From Rhodospirillaceae bacterium (GTDB lineage: Bacteria; Pseudomonadota; Alphaproteobacteria; Micavibrionales; UBA2020), in contig DQGU01000184.1 of the NCBI GenBank assembly GCA_003524565.1, positions 1 to 11,595 on the forward strand: DNA of 11,595 nucleotides, written 5' to 3'. Both the position numbers and the translations under genes were made by a program. The notes under the pieces are model-generated. The model was given only the letters and a program-made list of their open reading frames with translations, was not told the origin of the DNA and did no database searches. Shown here piece by piece: positions 5,538 through 11,595 of this stretch. Position 1 is the first letter of the stretch, and each line of letters begins with the position of its first letter.

Positions 5538-8351
5538 TTAATGCGCCTCCGCCCAGTTTTGGCCCCAGCCGGCTTCGACGACCAGCGGCAGGCTGATGCC
5601 GGGGCCGGCGGATTCCATGACTTGTTTGACCAGTTTTTCGGTCGCGTCTTTTTCAGCTGCGGGTACTTCGAACAAAAGTTCGTCATGCACCTGCAACAGC
5701 ATTTTTGCGCCAAGGTTTGCCGCGTCAAGCGCGGGGACGAGCGCAATCATCGCGCGTTTCATGATGTCGGCCGCCGTGCCCTGCAGCGGGGCGTTGATGG
5801 CTTGACGCTCTGCAAAGCTGCGCATCGCGGGGTTTTTGTCGTTGATGCCGCGCACGAAACATTTGCGGCCATAGAGCGTTTCGACATAGCCGTGCTGGCG
5901 TGCGAATTCCTTGGCGCCGTCCATGAACGATTTTAGCTCGGGGAAGCGGGCGAGGTATTTTTTGATGTAATCCGCCGCCTCCGCATTGCCGATGCCCAGC
6001 TGCTTGGCAAGGCCGAAGCCGCTGATGCCGTAGATAATGCCGAAGTTGATGGCCTTGGCATTGCGGCGGATGTCCGGCGTCATCTCGGCCAAGGGTACGC
6101 CGAAAACCTGACTGGCCGTCGCGGCATGCACGTCGATGCCGTCGTGGAAAGCCTGTTTGAGCGCCTTGATGTCCGCCATTTCGGCGGCAAGGCGCAGTTC
6201 AATCTGCGAATAGTCCACGGACAAAAGCAAATGCCCGTCGGCAGGAATAAAGGCTTCGCGGATTTTGCGGCCGTCTTCGGTGCGGATGGGAATGTTTTGC
6301 AGGTTCGGGTCGGACGACGACAAACGCCCCGTATTGGTGCCGGCAAGCGAGAAAGACGTATGCACGCGACCGGTTTTGGGGTTGATGGCTTCGGGCAGGG
6401 CATCGGCGTAGGTGGATTTCAGTTTCGAAAGCCCGCGCCACTCCAGAATGGAATCGATAATCGGGTGCTGCCCCGAAAGCTCCTCCAGCACGTCCGCGCC
6501 GGTGGAATAGCCGCCGGTTTTGGTCTTGCGCCCGCCCTGCAGCCCCATGGCGCCGAACAAAACATCGCCGAGCTGTTTGGGGGAGGCGATGTTGAAAGCC
6601 TGCCCTGCCTGTTCGTGAATGGTGCGCTCCAGCGTGTCGATTTTCTTGGCAAAGTCATTCGACATGCGGCGGAGGAAGGCGGGGTCAACGCGGATGCCCG
6701 CAAATTCCATGTCGGCGATGACGGGGGCGAGCGCACGCTCCAGCGTTTCATAAACCGTTGCCATGTGTTCGGGCACAATGCGCGGCTTGAAAATATTATA
6801 AAGGCGCAGGGTGATGTCGGCATCCTCCGCCGCGTAATCGCAGGCTTTGTCGAGGGGGACGAGGTCGAACGTGACCTGATTTTTACCGCTGCCCGTCACG
6901 TCTTTATACGCAATGGTATCGTGGTTCAAAAACGTCTTGGCCAGTTCATCCATGCCGTGCCCGTGGCGGGAACCGTCGAGGATATAGGACATCAGCATCG
7001 TGTCATCCACGGGCGCGACGCGCACGCCGTGCGTCAGAAACATTTGAAGGTCGTATTTGATGTTATGCCCGACCTTGAGAACGCTTGCATCCTCCAGCAT
7101 CGGTTTCAGCATTTCCATCGCGCGTTTCATCGGAATTTGCACAAGGGGCGGGGTTTCGGTTTTTTTCTCCGCCATCGTGAAATCGAAACTTTCGGAATAT
7201 CCTGCCGCTTCGCGGTGGCCGAGGGGGATATAGCAGCCGTTGCCCTCCGCTGTGGACATCGAAATGCCGACCAAATCCGCCATCGCGGGCGTCAGGCTGG
7301 TGGTTTCGGTATCAACCGCGATAATCCCCGCCTCGATAGCGCGGTCAATCCAGCGTTGCAGCGCGGCTTCGTCCTGCACCAGCTCGTAAGAGGCGGGCGC
7401 GGCGGCTCTGGCCACGGGGGCGGATGTATCGGCGTCTTTTTGTGCGGGCGCTTCGGCATCTGCGGGCGTATCGCCGGTGCCGAATTGTTTTTCCATGCGG
7501 CTCAGCGTGCTGCGGAATCCTTGTTCGCGCAGGAAGCTGAAAAGCTTTTCACGGTCCGGATGGGTGATTCTGAGGTCTTCGACCGGAATAGGCGGCGCCA
7601 CATGCGCATCAAGCGCGACCAGCTGGCGCGAAATGCGCGCCTTGTCGGCGTTTTCAACCAGCGCTTCGCGGCGCTTGGGCTGTTTGATTTCATGCGCGCG
7701 CGACAGAAGCGTTTCAAGGTCGCCGTATTCGGTAATCAGCTGCGCGGCGGTTTTAATGCCAATGCCCGGCACGCCCGGCACGTTATCCACGCTGTCACCG
7801 GCCAGCGCCTGCACATCCACGACTTTGTCGGGCGTGACGCCGAATTTTTCCACGACGTCGGCTTCGCCCATGAATTTGTTTTTCATGGGGTCCATCATGC
7901 GCACGCCTTCGCGCACCAGCTGCATCAGGTCTTTGTCGGAGGATACAATCGTGACCGGCCAGCCCTTTTCACGCGCAAGGTGGGCGTAGGTGGCAATCAG
8001 GTCATCGGCTTCAAATCCTTCCATCTCGATACGGGGGATGGAGAAAGCCTCCGTCGCTTCGCGGATGAGGGGGAATTGCGGGATGAGGTCTTCCGGTGTT
8101 TCGCTGCGGTTGGCTTTGTATTCCGCATAAATGTCGTTGCGGAAATTTTTGCGCTTGGCGTCGAATACAACGGCGATATTCGGCACATGCATTTCGCTGA
8201 TAAGCTTTACCAGCATATTGGTGAAGCCAAGCACGGCATTGACCGGCGTGCCGTCCGGTCTGTTCAGCGGCGGCAAGGCGTGATAGGCGCGGAAGATGAA
8301 GCCCGAGCCATCGATGAGGAAAAGCTCGTTCTTGCGGTCTTCGGCGGTCAT
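5538..8351 (-). CDS. polA: DNA polymerase I (937 aa)
   Basis: PolA fills gaps and removes RNA primers in replication and repair. All three domains are present. The 5'-3' exonuclease covers about residues 9-290, with LFLIDGSGFIFRAYH, SSDKDLMQLV and the helix-hairpin-helix GDSVDNVPGVPGIGIKTA. An Ala/Pro-rich linker follows. The 3'-5' proofreading domain keeps its metal ligands (AVDTETTSLTP, GHNIKYDLQMF and YAAEDAD). The polymerase domain has motif A (SVDYSQIELRLAAE), motif B (RRNAKAINFGIIYG) and motif C (LLQVHDELLFEV). The length matches the E. coli enzyme (928 aa). The ATG at 8351 gives the family-like N terminus; an ATG at 8390 adding 13 residues is equally possible, as neither has a good Shine-Dalgarno sequence. 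murI follows one base downstream. Confidence 0.96.
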   Translation of the reverse strand: MTAEDRKNELFLIDGSGFIFRAYHALPPLNRPDGTPVNAVLGFTNMLVKLISEMHVPNIAVVFDAKRKNFRNDIYAEYKANRSETPEDLIPQFPLIREATEAFSIPRIEMEGFEADDLIATYAHLAREKGWPVTIVSSDKDLMQLVREGVRMMDPMKNKFMGEADVVEKFGVTPDKVVDVQALAGDSVDNVPGVPGIGIKTAAQLITEYGDLETLLSRAHEIKQPKRREALVENADKARISRQLVALDAHVAPPIPVEDLRITHPDREKLFSFLREQGFRSTLSRMEKQFGTGDTPADAEAPAQKDADTSAPVARAAAPASYELVQDEAALQRWIDRAIEAGIIAVDTETTSLTPAMADLVGISMSTAEGNGCYIPLGHREAAGYSESFDFTMAEKKTETPPLVQIPMKRAMEMLKPMLEDASVLKVGHNIKYDLQMFLTHGVRVAPVDDTMLMSYILDGSRHGHGMDELAKTFLNHDTIAYKDVTGSGKNQVTFDLVPLDKACDYAAEDADITLRLYNIFKPRIVPEHMATVYETLERALAPVIADMEFAGIRVDPAFLRRMSNDFAKKIDTLERTIHEQAGQAFNIASPKQLGDVLFGAMGLQGGRKTKTGGYSTGADVLEELSGQHPIIDSILEWRGLSKLKSTYADALPEAINPKTGRVHTSFSLAGTNTGRLSSSDPNLQNIPIRTEDGRKIREAFIPADGHLLLSVDYSQIELRLAAEMADIKALKQAFHDGIDVHAATASQVFGVPLAEMTPDIRRNAKAINFGIIYGISGFGLAKQLGIGNAEAADYIKKYLARFPELKSFMDGAKEFARQHGYVETLYGRKCFVRGINDKNPAMRSFAERQAINAPLQGTAADIMKRAMIALVPALDAANLGAKMLLQVHDELLFEVPAAEKDATEKLVKQVMESAGPGISLPLVVEAGWGQNWAEAH
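5546..5550 (-). promoter_or_regulatory. murI ribosome binding site inside polA
   Basis: GGAGG on the minus strand lies nine bases before the murI ATG and within the last codons of polA, just before its stop. It decides the murI start and points to coupled translation of the pair. Confidence 0.7.
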
Positions 8352-8396
8352 GCTGGACACCGGTTTTGTCAGGGCGTATGTGCTTATCATGGCTTT

Positions 8397-8419
8397 AAAA
8401 ATGCCCGCGCGGAGCGCGG
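8397..8419 (-). other. GC hairpin plus T run in the presumed polA leader
   Basis: On the minus strand CCGCGC-TCC-GCGCGG (plus-strand 8405-8419) is followed by GCA and then TTTTT (8397-8401). This resembles a short intrinsic terminator placed just before the polA start codons. It could be an attenuator in the leader, or the end of a small upstream transcript, or chance in GC-rich DNA. The stem is only six pairs. Confidence 0.3.
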
Positions 8420-8452
8420 ATGTCCAGCGATTTAGGGCATTTGGGCGCGAAA

Positions 8453-8480
8453 TTGACAAACCGCGCCCGGCGGGTATTAT
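8453..8480 (+). promoter_or_regulatory. Strong sigma70-like promoter for the 256-aa unknown gene
   Basis: TTGACA (8453-8458, perfect) is followed after 16 bases by TATTAT (8475-8480, one mismatch). Transcription would start near 8487, giving a leader of about 35 bases before the GTG at 8522. The TTGACAA core read on the minus strand is TTGTCAA, which could be the -35 of a divergent polA promoter with a weak CTAAAT -10 (8430-8435). Confidence 0.7.
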
Positions 8481-8521
8481 GTCACGCAAATCCAGATATT
8501 TATGCCGGAGATTCGCCCGCC

Positions 8522-9292
8522 GTGTCCGATACGCCCCAACCGCAGCCGCCGGAAAGCGCAGCCAAGCCGCTGCCCTATACCTATTTCCGCGCCGATGGCC
8601 TGTCGCTCGACCGTGTGGAAAGCGCGGCGGCTGCCAAACGCGAATTTGAAAAAATGAAAAAAGAGCTGTGCAAGCGCTTCGGCGCGGGCGAAGTGATGTA
8701 CAGCATGTCCGAAGGGGCGCGCCATGCGACGGTGCGCAGTTTTTATTTCGCGCCGGCGCAGGAGAAAAACGTGCCCGCGCATTGGGAAAGCAAACGCCAG
8801 ACCGGCAGCAATGGCGAGCTACAGGCTATTTTCGCGCAGCCGCCCGCAGGCTCCCCCGATGCTTTTTTTCTGGCCGATTACGCAGGGCTGATGACGCGCG
8901 CGCTGCGCCGCATGAAAATCGAAAATCTTTTCGGCTGCGATGAAATGCCGATGAAGGAAATGTCTGCAGGGACCTATAGCGGCGCTTTCGTGCGTGACCG
9001 CAATGTGGAGACGCCGGGCGCGGCCGGCGAGCGCATGGTCGGTCAAATCCGCGATAACGTGACGTTCTGTTTCGGCTCCAACAGCGCCTGCCGCGCCAGC
9101 GACCCGATTGATGTCGTGCTGATGATGGAGGCATGGTATATCCGCGTGCCCAACGATGCGGCGGGGAAACCCCGCTTCACCCCGCCCGATGCCGTGGAGG
9201 TGCCGCTGGCCGAAATGATGAAGATTGACAGGGAAGAGCGCGCCGCGCAGTCCGACCGCGCGCGCATGGCATCGTTCAACCCGGGTATTTAA
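8522..9292 (+). CDS. Conserved-looking soluble protein of unknown function (256 aa)
   Basis: I do not recognise this family. The N-terminal 18 residues are Pro-rich and probably disordered. YTYFRADGLSLDRVESAAAAK opens a folded part with a charged helix at about 34-52. Residues 58-77 (VMYSMSEGARHATVRSFYF), 114-135 and 196-210 (IDVVLMMEAWYIRVP) look like strands and helices of an alpha/beta core. Four cysteines (50, 139, 183, 190) do not form a known metal motif. There is no signal peptide or membrane helix. GTG at 8522 is chosen because it follows the strong promoter at 8453-8480 and GGAG eleven bases upstream; starts further up in the same frame would lie before the predicted transcript start. 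It is divergent from polA and ends ten bases from the stop of the convergent membrane-protein gene. Confidence 0.8.
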   Translation: MSDTPQPQPPESAAKPLPYTYFRADGLSLDRVESAAAAKREFEKMKKELCKRFGAGEVMYSMSEGARHATVRSFYFAPAQEKNVPAHWESKRQTGSNGELQAIFAQPPAGSPDAFFLADYAGLMTRALRRMKIENLFGCDEMPMKEMSAGTYSGAFVRDRNVETPGAAGERMVGQIRDNVTFCFGSNSACRASDPIDVVLMMEAWYIRVPNDAAGKPRFTPPDAVEVPLAEMMKIDREERAAQSDRARMASFNPGI

Positions 9293-9302
9293 GCGGGGCA
9301 GC

Positions 9303-9788
9303 CTAGAACGGCAAAGCCAGTTTTTCCGCAACCCCCAGACACCACAGCGACGCCAGCGTGATGCCGTTGACGGCGAGCAGCGTTTTTATCCAGAAATGGC
9401 GTTCACGGAACAGCGCAAGGTAAACGACCGCGAGGGTCGCCAGCACCGGCGGATAAAGCCAGCGATAGCCGACATCGACAACGAAACGGTTGAACGCATC
9501 GGCAAAAACGTAAAGCAGCACCATGCCCACGGTCAGCACCATGGCGTGCAGGGTCAGGCGCCCCAAATCTTCGCGCCGGCGTTCCAGTTGGACAAGGGCC
9601 ATAAAATTCGCTGCGGCCATGCCCAGAATGACCATGGCAATCAAGGAGGGCTGCTCAAGAATGGGGGAATTCCTGATAAGCCAGACGACCATGAACAGAC
9701 TGGGCATGCCGACAGCAACGCTGCCGACGAGGGAGCGCAGCAGCGGGTCTTTCGGGTGCGTGTGATGCGGCGTTATGTTTTGGTGCAT
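9303..9788 (-). CDS. Five-helix inner-membrane protein of unknown function (161 aa)
   Basis: This is an integral membrane protein I cannot place in a family. The N-terminal tail carries four histidines within eleven residues (HQNITPHHTH). Five predicted helices follow at about 17-38, 48-68, 78-97, 110-127 and 132-152. The loop LERRREDLGR (68-77) is strongly positive and should be cytoplasmic, as should FRERHFWIK (127-135). By the positive-inside rule this leaves the N terminus on the inside. ATG at 9788 is preferred over a TTG three codons upstream; neither has a strong Shine-Dalgarno sequence. The upstream gap is AT-rich and carries a tandem repeat with GTAC cores. It is convergent with the 256-aa unknown gene, with ten bases between the stops. 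No terminator is visible between them. Confidence 0.75.
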   Translation of the reverse strand: MHQNITPHHTHPKDPLLRSLVGSVAVGMPSLFMVVWLIRNSPILEQPSLIAMVILGMAAANFMALVQLERRREDLGRLTLHAMVLTVGMVLLYVFADAFNRFVVDVGYRWLYPPVLATLAVVYLALFRERHFWIKTLLAVNGITLASLWCLGVAEKLALPF

Positions 9789-10039
9789 GAAAAACAACCC
9801 GAAAAGATTTCATCCAAAAAAAAATCGGCTACATCTAAATGCTATCAAACGGTGTTGAAGATTTTTTTAATTAAATAAACAATTTCAAATATATTCGCGT
9901 CAAAACCGGATGCGTAAAATTTTATCTATACCGTGTACGCGCGCGCTGTACGTCTTTGTACGCGCGGGTACGTCCGGAAATTTGCTGATATTGAGCGGCT
10001 ATTTTCGCGGTCTGTGGCGGGGTGCTTTTGTACCGCCGT
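9789..10039. promoter_or_regulatory. AT-rich intergenic region upstream of the membrane-protein gene
   Basis: This is the longest non-coding gap in the window. From 9789 to about 9930 it is much richer in A and T than its surroundings, with A9 at 9816-9824 and T7 at 9862-9868. These form a nine-pair inverted repeat AAAAAAATC/GATTTTTTT separated by about 33 bases, and they may bend the DNA. TTAATTAA lies next to the T run. On the minus strand several TATA-like hexamers are possible, for example TATAGATAAAAT just inside the GTAC repeat, but none has a good -35 partner. A GGCGG/CCGCC stem at 10016-10037 after the kinase gene lacks a T run, so it is not a clear terminator. Confidence 0.4.
9934..9979. 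repeat. Imperfect tandem repeat with four GTAC cores
   Basis: The segment is two imperfect copies in tandem, of 23 bases (9934-9956) and about 20-23 bases (9957-9979). Each begins TGTACGCGCG and contains TACGTC near its end. GTAC therefore occurs at 9935, 9948, 9958 and 9968, spaced 13, 10 and 10 bases, close to one helical turn. It lies upstream of the membrane-protein gene and could be a protein-binding array. Confidence 0.5.
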
Positions 10040-10648
10040 TTATGCGCTTTGCGCACGCAGGGCGCGGGCGTGTGATAAAATTTTTTCTGCGGTTTCCGCG
10101 GGGCTCAGTTTTGTGACATCCAGCGACAAAAGATGCGGATGATTCGGCATGAGGACTTCGCGCCCGCTATATTTTTCGGGCGCGGCGGGGTCGGTTTCCT
10201 TCATGCGGTTTTCGCGCCGCGGGTCGGTCACGCGGCGGCGGTATTCGTCGCTGTCGGAAAGCGTCATGCGCACCGGCACAAAAAGCGCCCCGCGCGCGGC
10301 GGCCAGCGCGGCGATTTCCGCGAACCATTCATGGTCTTCGCTTTGGTCGTGGTAAAGCGCGTTGGTCAGCACAAAACTGAAATCCGGCGGGGAGAGGGTG
10401 CGGATACATTCAAACACCACCCGCCCGATATCGCCCGCATGCTTCCAGATTTCGCGCGGCAGGGCGGTTTTGCCGTCCACGCGCACCACGGTGAAGACGG
10501 GGTTGTTAATCAGGTGGTTATCGACAATCCGAAAGCCTGCGCGCGCCGCGATTTCCTGCGCCACCGTATATTTGCCCGTGCCCGGCAGGCCGAGCAGGTA
10601 AATAAACGTATTGGGCAGCGCAGTATCGGGCGCGTCAGATGATGTCAT
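10040..10648 (-). CDS. Small P-loop kinase-like ATPase (202 aa)
   Basis: This is a nucleotide-binding protein with a Walker A loop GLPGTGKYT at residues 20-28 after an IYLLG beta strand, in the style of small-molecule or nucleotide kinases (AAA_33-like P-loop fold). IVDNHLINNPVF (41-52) is probably the substrate-site segment. The Arg-rich stretch EYRRRVTDPRRENRMK (135-150) looks like a lid domain that closes over ATP. The Tyr in place of the usual Ser/Thr right after the Walker lysine is unusual, although a Thr follows. The substrate is unknown. ATG at 10648 has GGAAG eleven bases upstream. A GTG at 10660 would overlap the rlmB stop as GTGA, and cannot be excluded. It is the second gene of a pair with rlmB. 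Confidence 0.83.
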   Translation of the reverse strand: MTSSDAPDTALPNTFIYLLGLPGTGKYTVAQEIAARAGFRIVDNHLINNPVFTVVRVDGKTALPREIWKHAGDIGRVVFECIRTLSPPDFSFVLTNALYHDQSEDHEWFAEIAALAAARGALFVPVRMTLSDSDEYRRRVTDPRRENRMKETDPAAPEKYSGREVLMPNHPHLLSLDVTKLSPAETAEKILSHARALRAQSA

Positions 10649-10656
10649 GGGCGGCG

Positions 10657-11595
10657 TCACTTCCGTGCGCGGATGACTTCATAAAGCGCGACAGCGGCGG
10701 CGTTGGATACGTTGAGGCTGGCAATCGGCCCGCTGGTCGGCAGTTTGGCCAGCGTGTCGCAGTTTTCAGCAACAAGGCGGCGCAGGCCATCACCTTCGGC
10801 GCCCATCACAAGCGCAACGCGGCCGGTGGCCGGTGTGGCTTCAGCCATGGTCAGCTTGCCGCGTTCATCAAGACCGATGCAGGTGAAGCCTGCTTCGCGC
10901 AGCTGTTCAAGCGCACGGCTCAGGTTGACTTCGCGCACCATCGGCACATGTTCAACCGCGCCGGAGGCCGTTTTGGCCAGCGTGCCCGTGATGTCGGGGG
11001 CATGCAGCTTTTGCACAACGACGGCAGCCGCGCCAAAGGCGGCGGCGGTGCGCAGGATAGCGCCCACGTTATGCGGGTCGGTCACCTGGTCGAGCACGAT
11101 AACGGTGCTGTCTTCGGCAAGGCCGTTCAGGATGTCTAGCAGGAAAACATCTTCCAGCGGCTTCACGTCGGCCATCACGTCCTGATGCACGGCGTCGCGC
11201 GGCAGCAGGCGGTCGATGTCTTCTTTTTCAACAAACGTCGGCTCCGGACGGCGGATACCGGCGGCGAGGGCAGCGTCGTAAGCTTCCTGAATCTGCTCCA
11301 TCCCGTTTTCCGTTACCAGCAGACGCTGGATATGACGCTGCGGGTTTTGCAGCGCCGCGCGCACGGCGTGGTGGCCATAGAAATAGGCGGGCGAGGGCGC
11401 GCCATAGGACGCACGCTCCGATTTCAACTTGCGGCGCGTATCATCCGAAGCCTCGATAGGCGCGCGCTGTTCATAGCTGTCGCGCGTGCGCGGGGCAGAT
11501 TTGCGCGGGCCCGGCTTGTCGCCGTAGCGTTTGGCGCTGGGGCCGCGGTCGTCAAAGCTGCGGCGCGGTTTGCGGTCGCCGAAATCACGCTTGGG
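10657..11595 (-). CDS. rlmB: 23S rRNA (guanosine-2'-O-)-methyltransferase RlmB, N terminus beyond the window
   Basis: This SPOUT-class enzyme methylates the ribose of a 23S rRNA guanosine (Gm2251 in E. coli). The frame is open to the right edge, so the start is outside; 312 residues are visible. The first 70 or so are a basic, disordered tail rich in Arg, Lys, Pro, Gly and Asp. The SpoU substrate-binding domain begins at YFYGHHAVRAAL. The three SpoU motifs that build the knotted SAM site follow: DPHNVGAILRTAAA (about 173-186), LVMGAEGDGLRRLV (262-275) and IASLNVSNAAAVALYEV (291-307). AVHQDVMADVKPL matches the RlmB-type linker, which favours RlmB over TrmH. A TTG at 11427 could be taken as a start, but the family-like basic tail upstream argues against it. 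The P-loop ATPase gene follows directly. Confidence 0.93.
   Translation of the reverse strand, partial: PKRDFGDRKPRRSFDDRGPSAKRYGDKPGPRKSAPRTRDSYEQRAPIEASDDTRRKLKSERASYGAPSPAYFYGHHAVRAALQNPQRHIQRLLVTENGMEQIQEAYDAALAAGIRRPEPTFVEKEDIDRLLPRDAVHQDVMADVKPLEDVFLLDILNGLAEDSTVIVLDQVTDPHNVGAILRTAAAFGAAAVVVQKLHAPDITGTLAKTASGAVEHVPMVREVNLSRALEQLREAGFTCIGLDERGKLTMAEATPATGRVALVMGAEGDGLRRLVAENCDTLAKLPTSGPIASLNVSNAAAVALYEVIRARK

Noticed and set aside
4643..5596. A 317-codon plus-strand open frame opposite murI
   Set aside because: It is antisense to a clear murI with both catalytic cysteines; the translation looks like a low-complexity shadow.
6126..8435. A 769-codon open frame on the plus strand opposite polA
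   Set aside because: It is fully antisense to polA, which has every catalytic motif, and its translation is rich in His, Arg, Gly and Phe in the way expected of an antisense frame in GC-rich DNA. No family match is visible.
9813..9813. A minus-strand ATG at 9813 opening a roughly 50-codon frame overlapping the membrane-protein gene out of frame
   Set aside because: It has no Shine-Dalgarno sequence beyond an A/T run, and the product lacks recognisable features; it may be chance.
9910..10116. A 68-codon plus-strand frame across the GTAC repeat and the end of the kinase gene
   Set aside because: No ribosome binding site, no family, and it crosses into the antisense of a real gene.

Overview
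The window looks like chromosomal DNA of a GC-rich alphaproteobacterium. The support is the CycM-type membrane-anchored cytochrome c, the Gpt protein (a SWDQFHRDCKALAWRL stretch typical, from memory, of alphaproteobacterial homologues), an RlmB with a long basic N-terminal extension, and one sequence with the full TTAA-N7-TTAA spacing of a CtrA box. I cannot name a genus. No insertion sequence, phage gene, CRISPR array or rRNA is visible. Most genes are housekeeping genes, separated by short promoter-bearing gaps; the longest gap is about 250 bases.

Left part (1-2251). A tRNA-Ser(CGA) is cut by the left edge. Three minus-strand genes follow in transcription order gpt, cycM-like cytochrome c, ankyrin-repeat protein. 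The cytochrome and ankyrin genes are only 44 bases apart and probably share a transcript. A promoter-like sequence for gpt lies in the gap shared with the next, divergent pair.

Middle-left (2252-4060). Two plus-strand genes overlap by 20 bases, and each encodes one five-helix EamA (DMT superfamily) half-transporter. Their loop charges predict opposite membrane orientations, so they look like the two halves of an antiparallel heterodimer. They face a minus-strand aldo/keto reductase of the 2,5-diketogluconate reductase type; its intrinsic terminator sits in the gap between them.

Middle (4061-8521). A regulatory gap with the CtrA-box-like sequence and a TATAAT element lies between the reductase and a small basic plus-strand protein of unknown function. 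polA (full three-domain DNA polymerase I) and murI (glutamate racemase) form a tight minus-strand pair, one base apart. The polA upstream gap carries a strong sigma70-like promoter for the divergent gene, and a GC hairpin with a T run in the presumed polA leader.

Right part (8522-11595). An unrecognised 256-residue soluble protein converges on an unrecognised five-helix membrane protein. Upstream of the latter is an AT-rich gap with an imperfect tandem repeat containing four GTAC cores. The window ends with the minus-strand pair rlmB (cut by the right edge) and a small P-loop kinase-like ATPase, whose possible starts touch the rlmB stop.

The candidates most worth follow-up are the opposite-topology EamA pair, the CtrA-box-like sequence, and the two or three proteins I could not assign to a family. 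I did not find a clear new multi-gene system.
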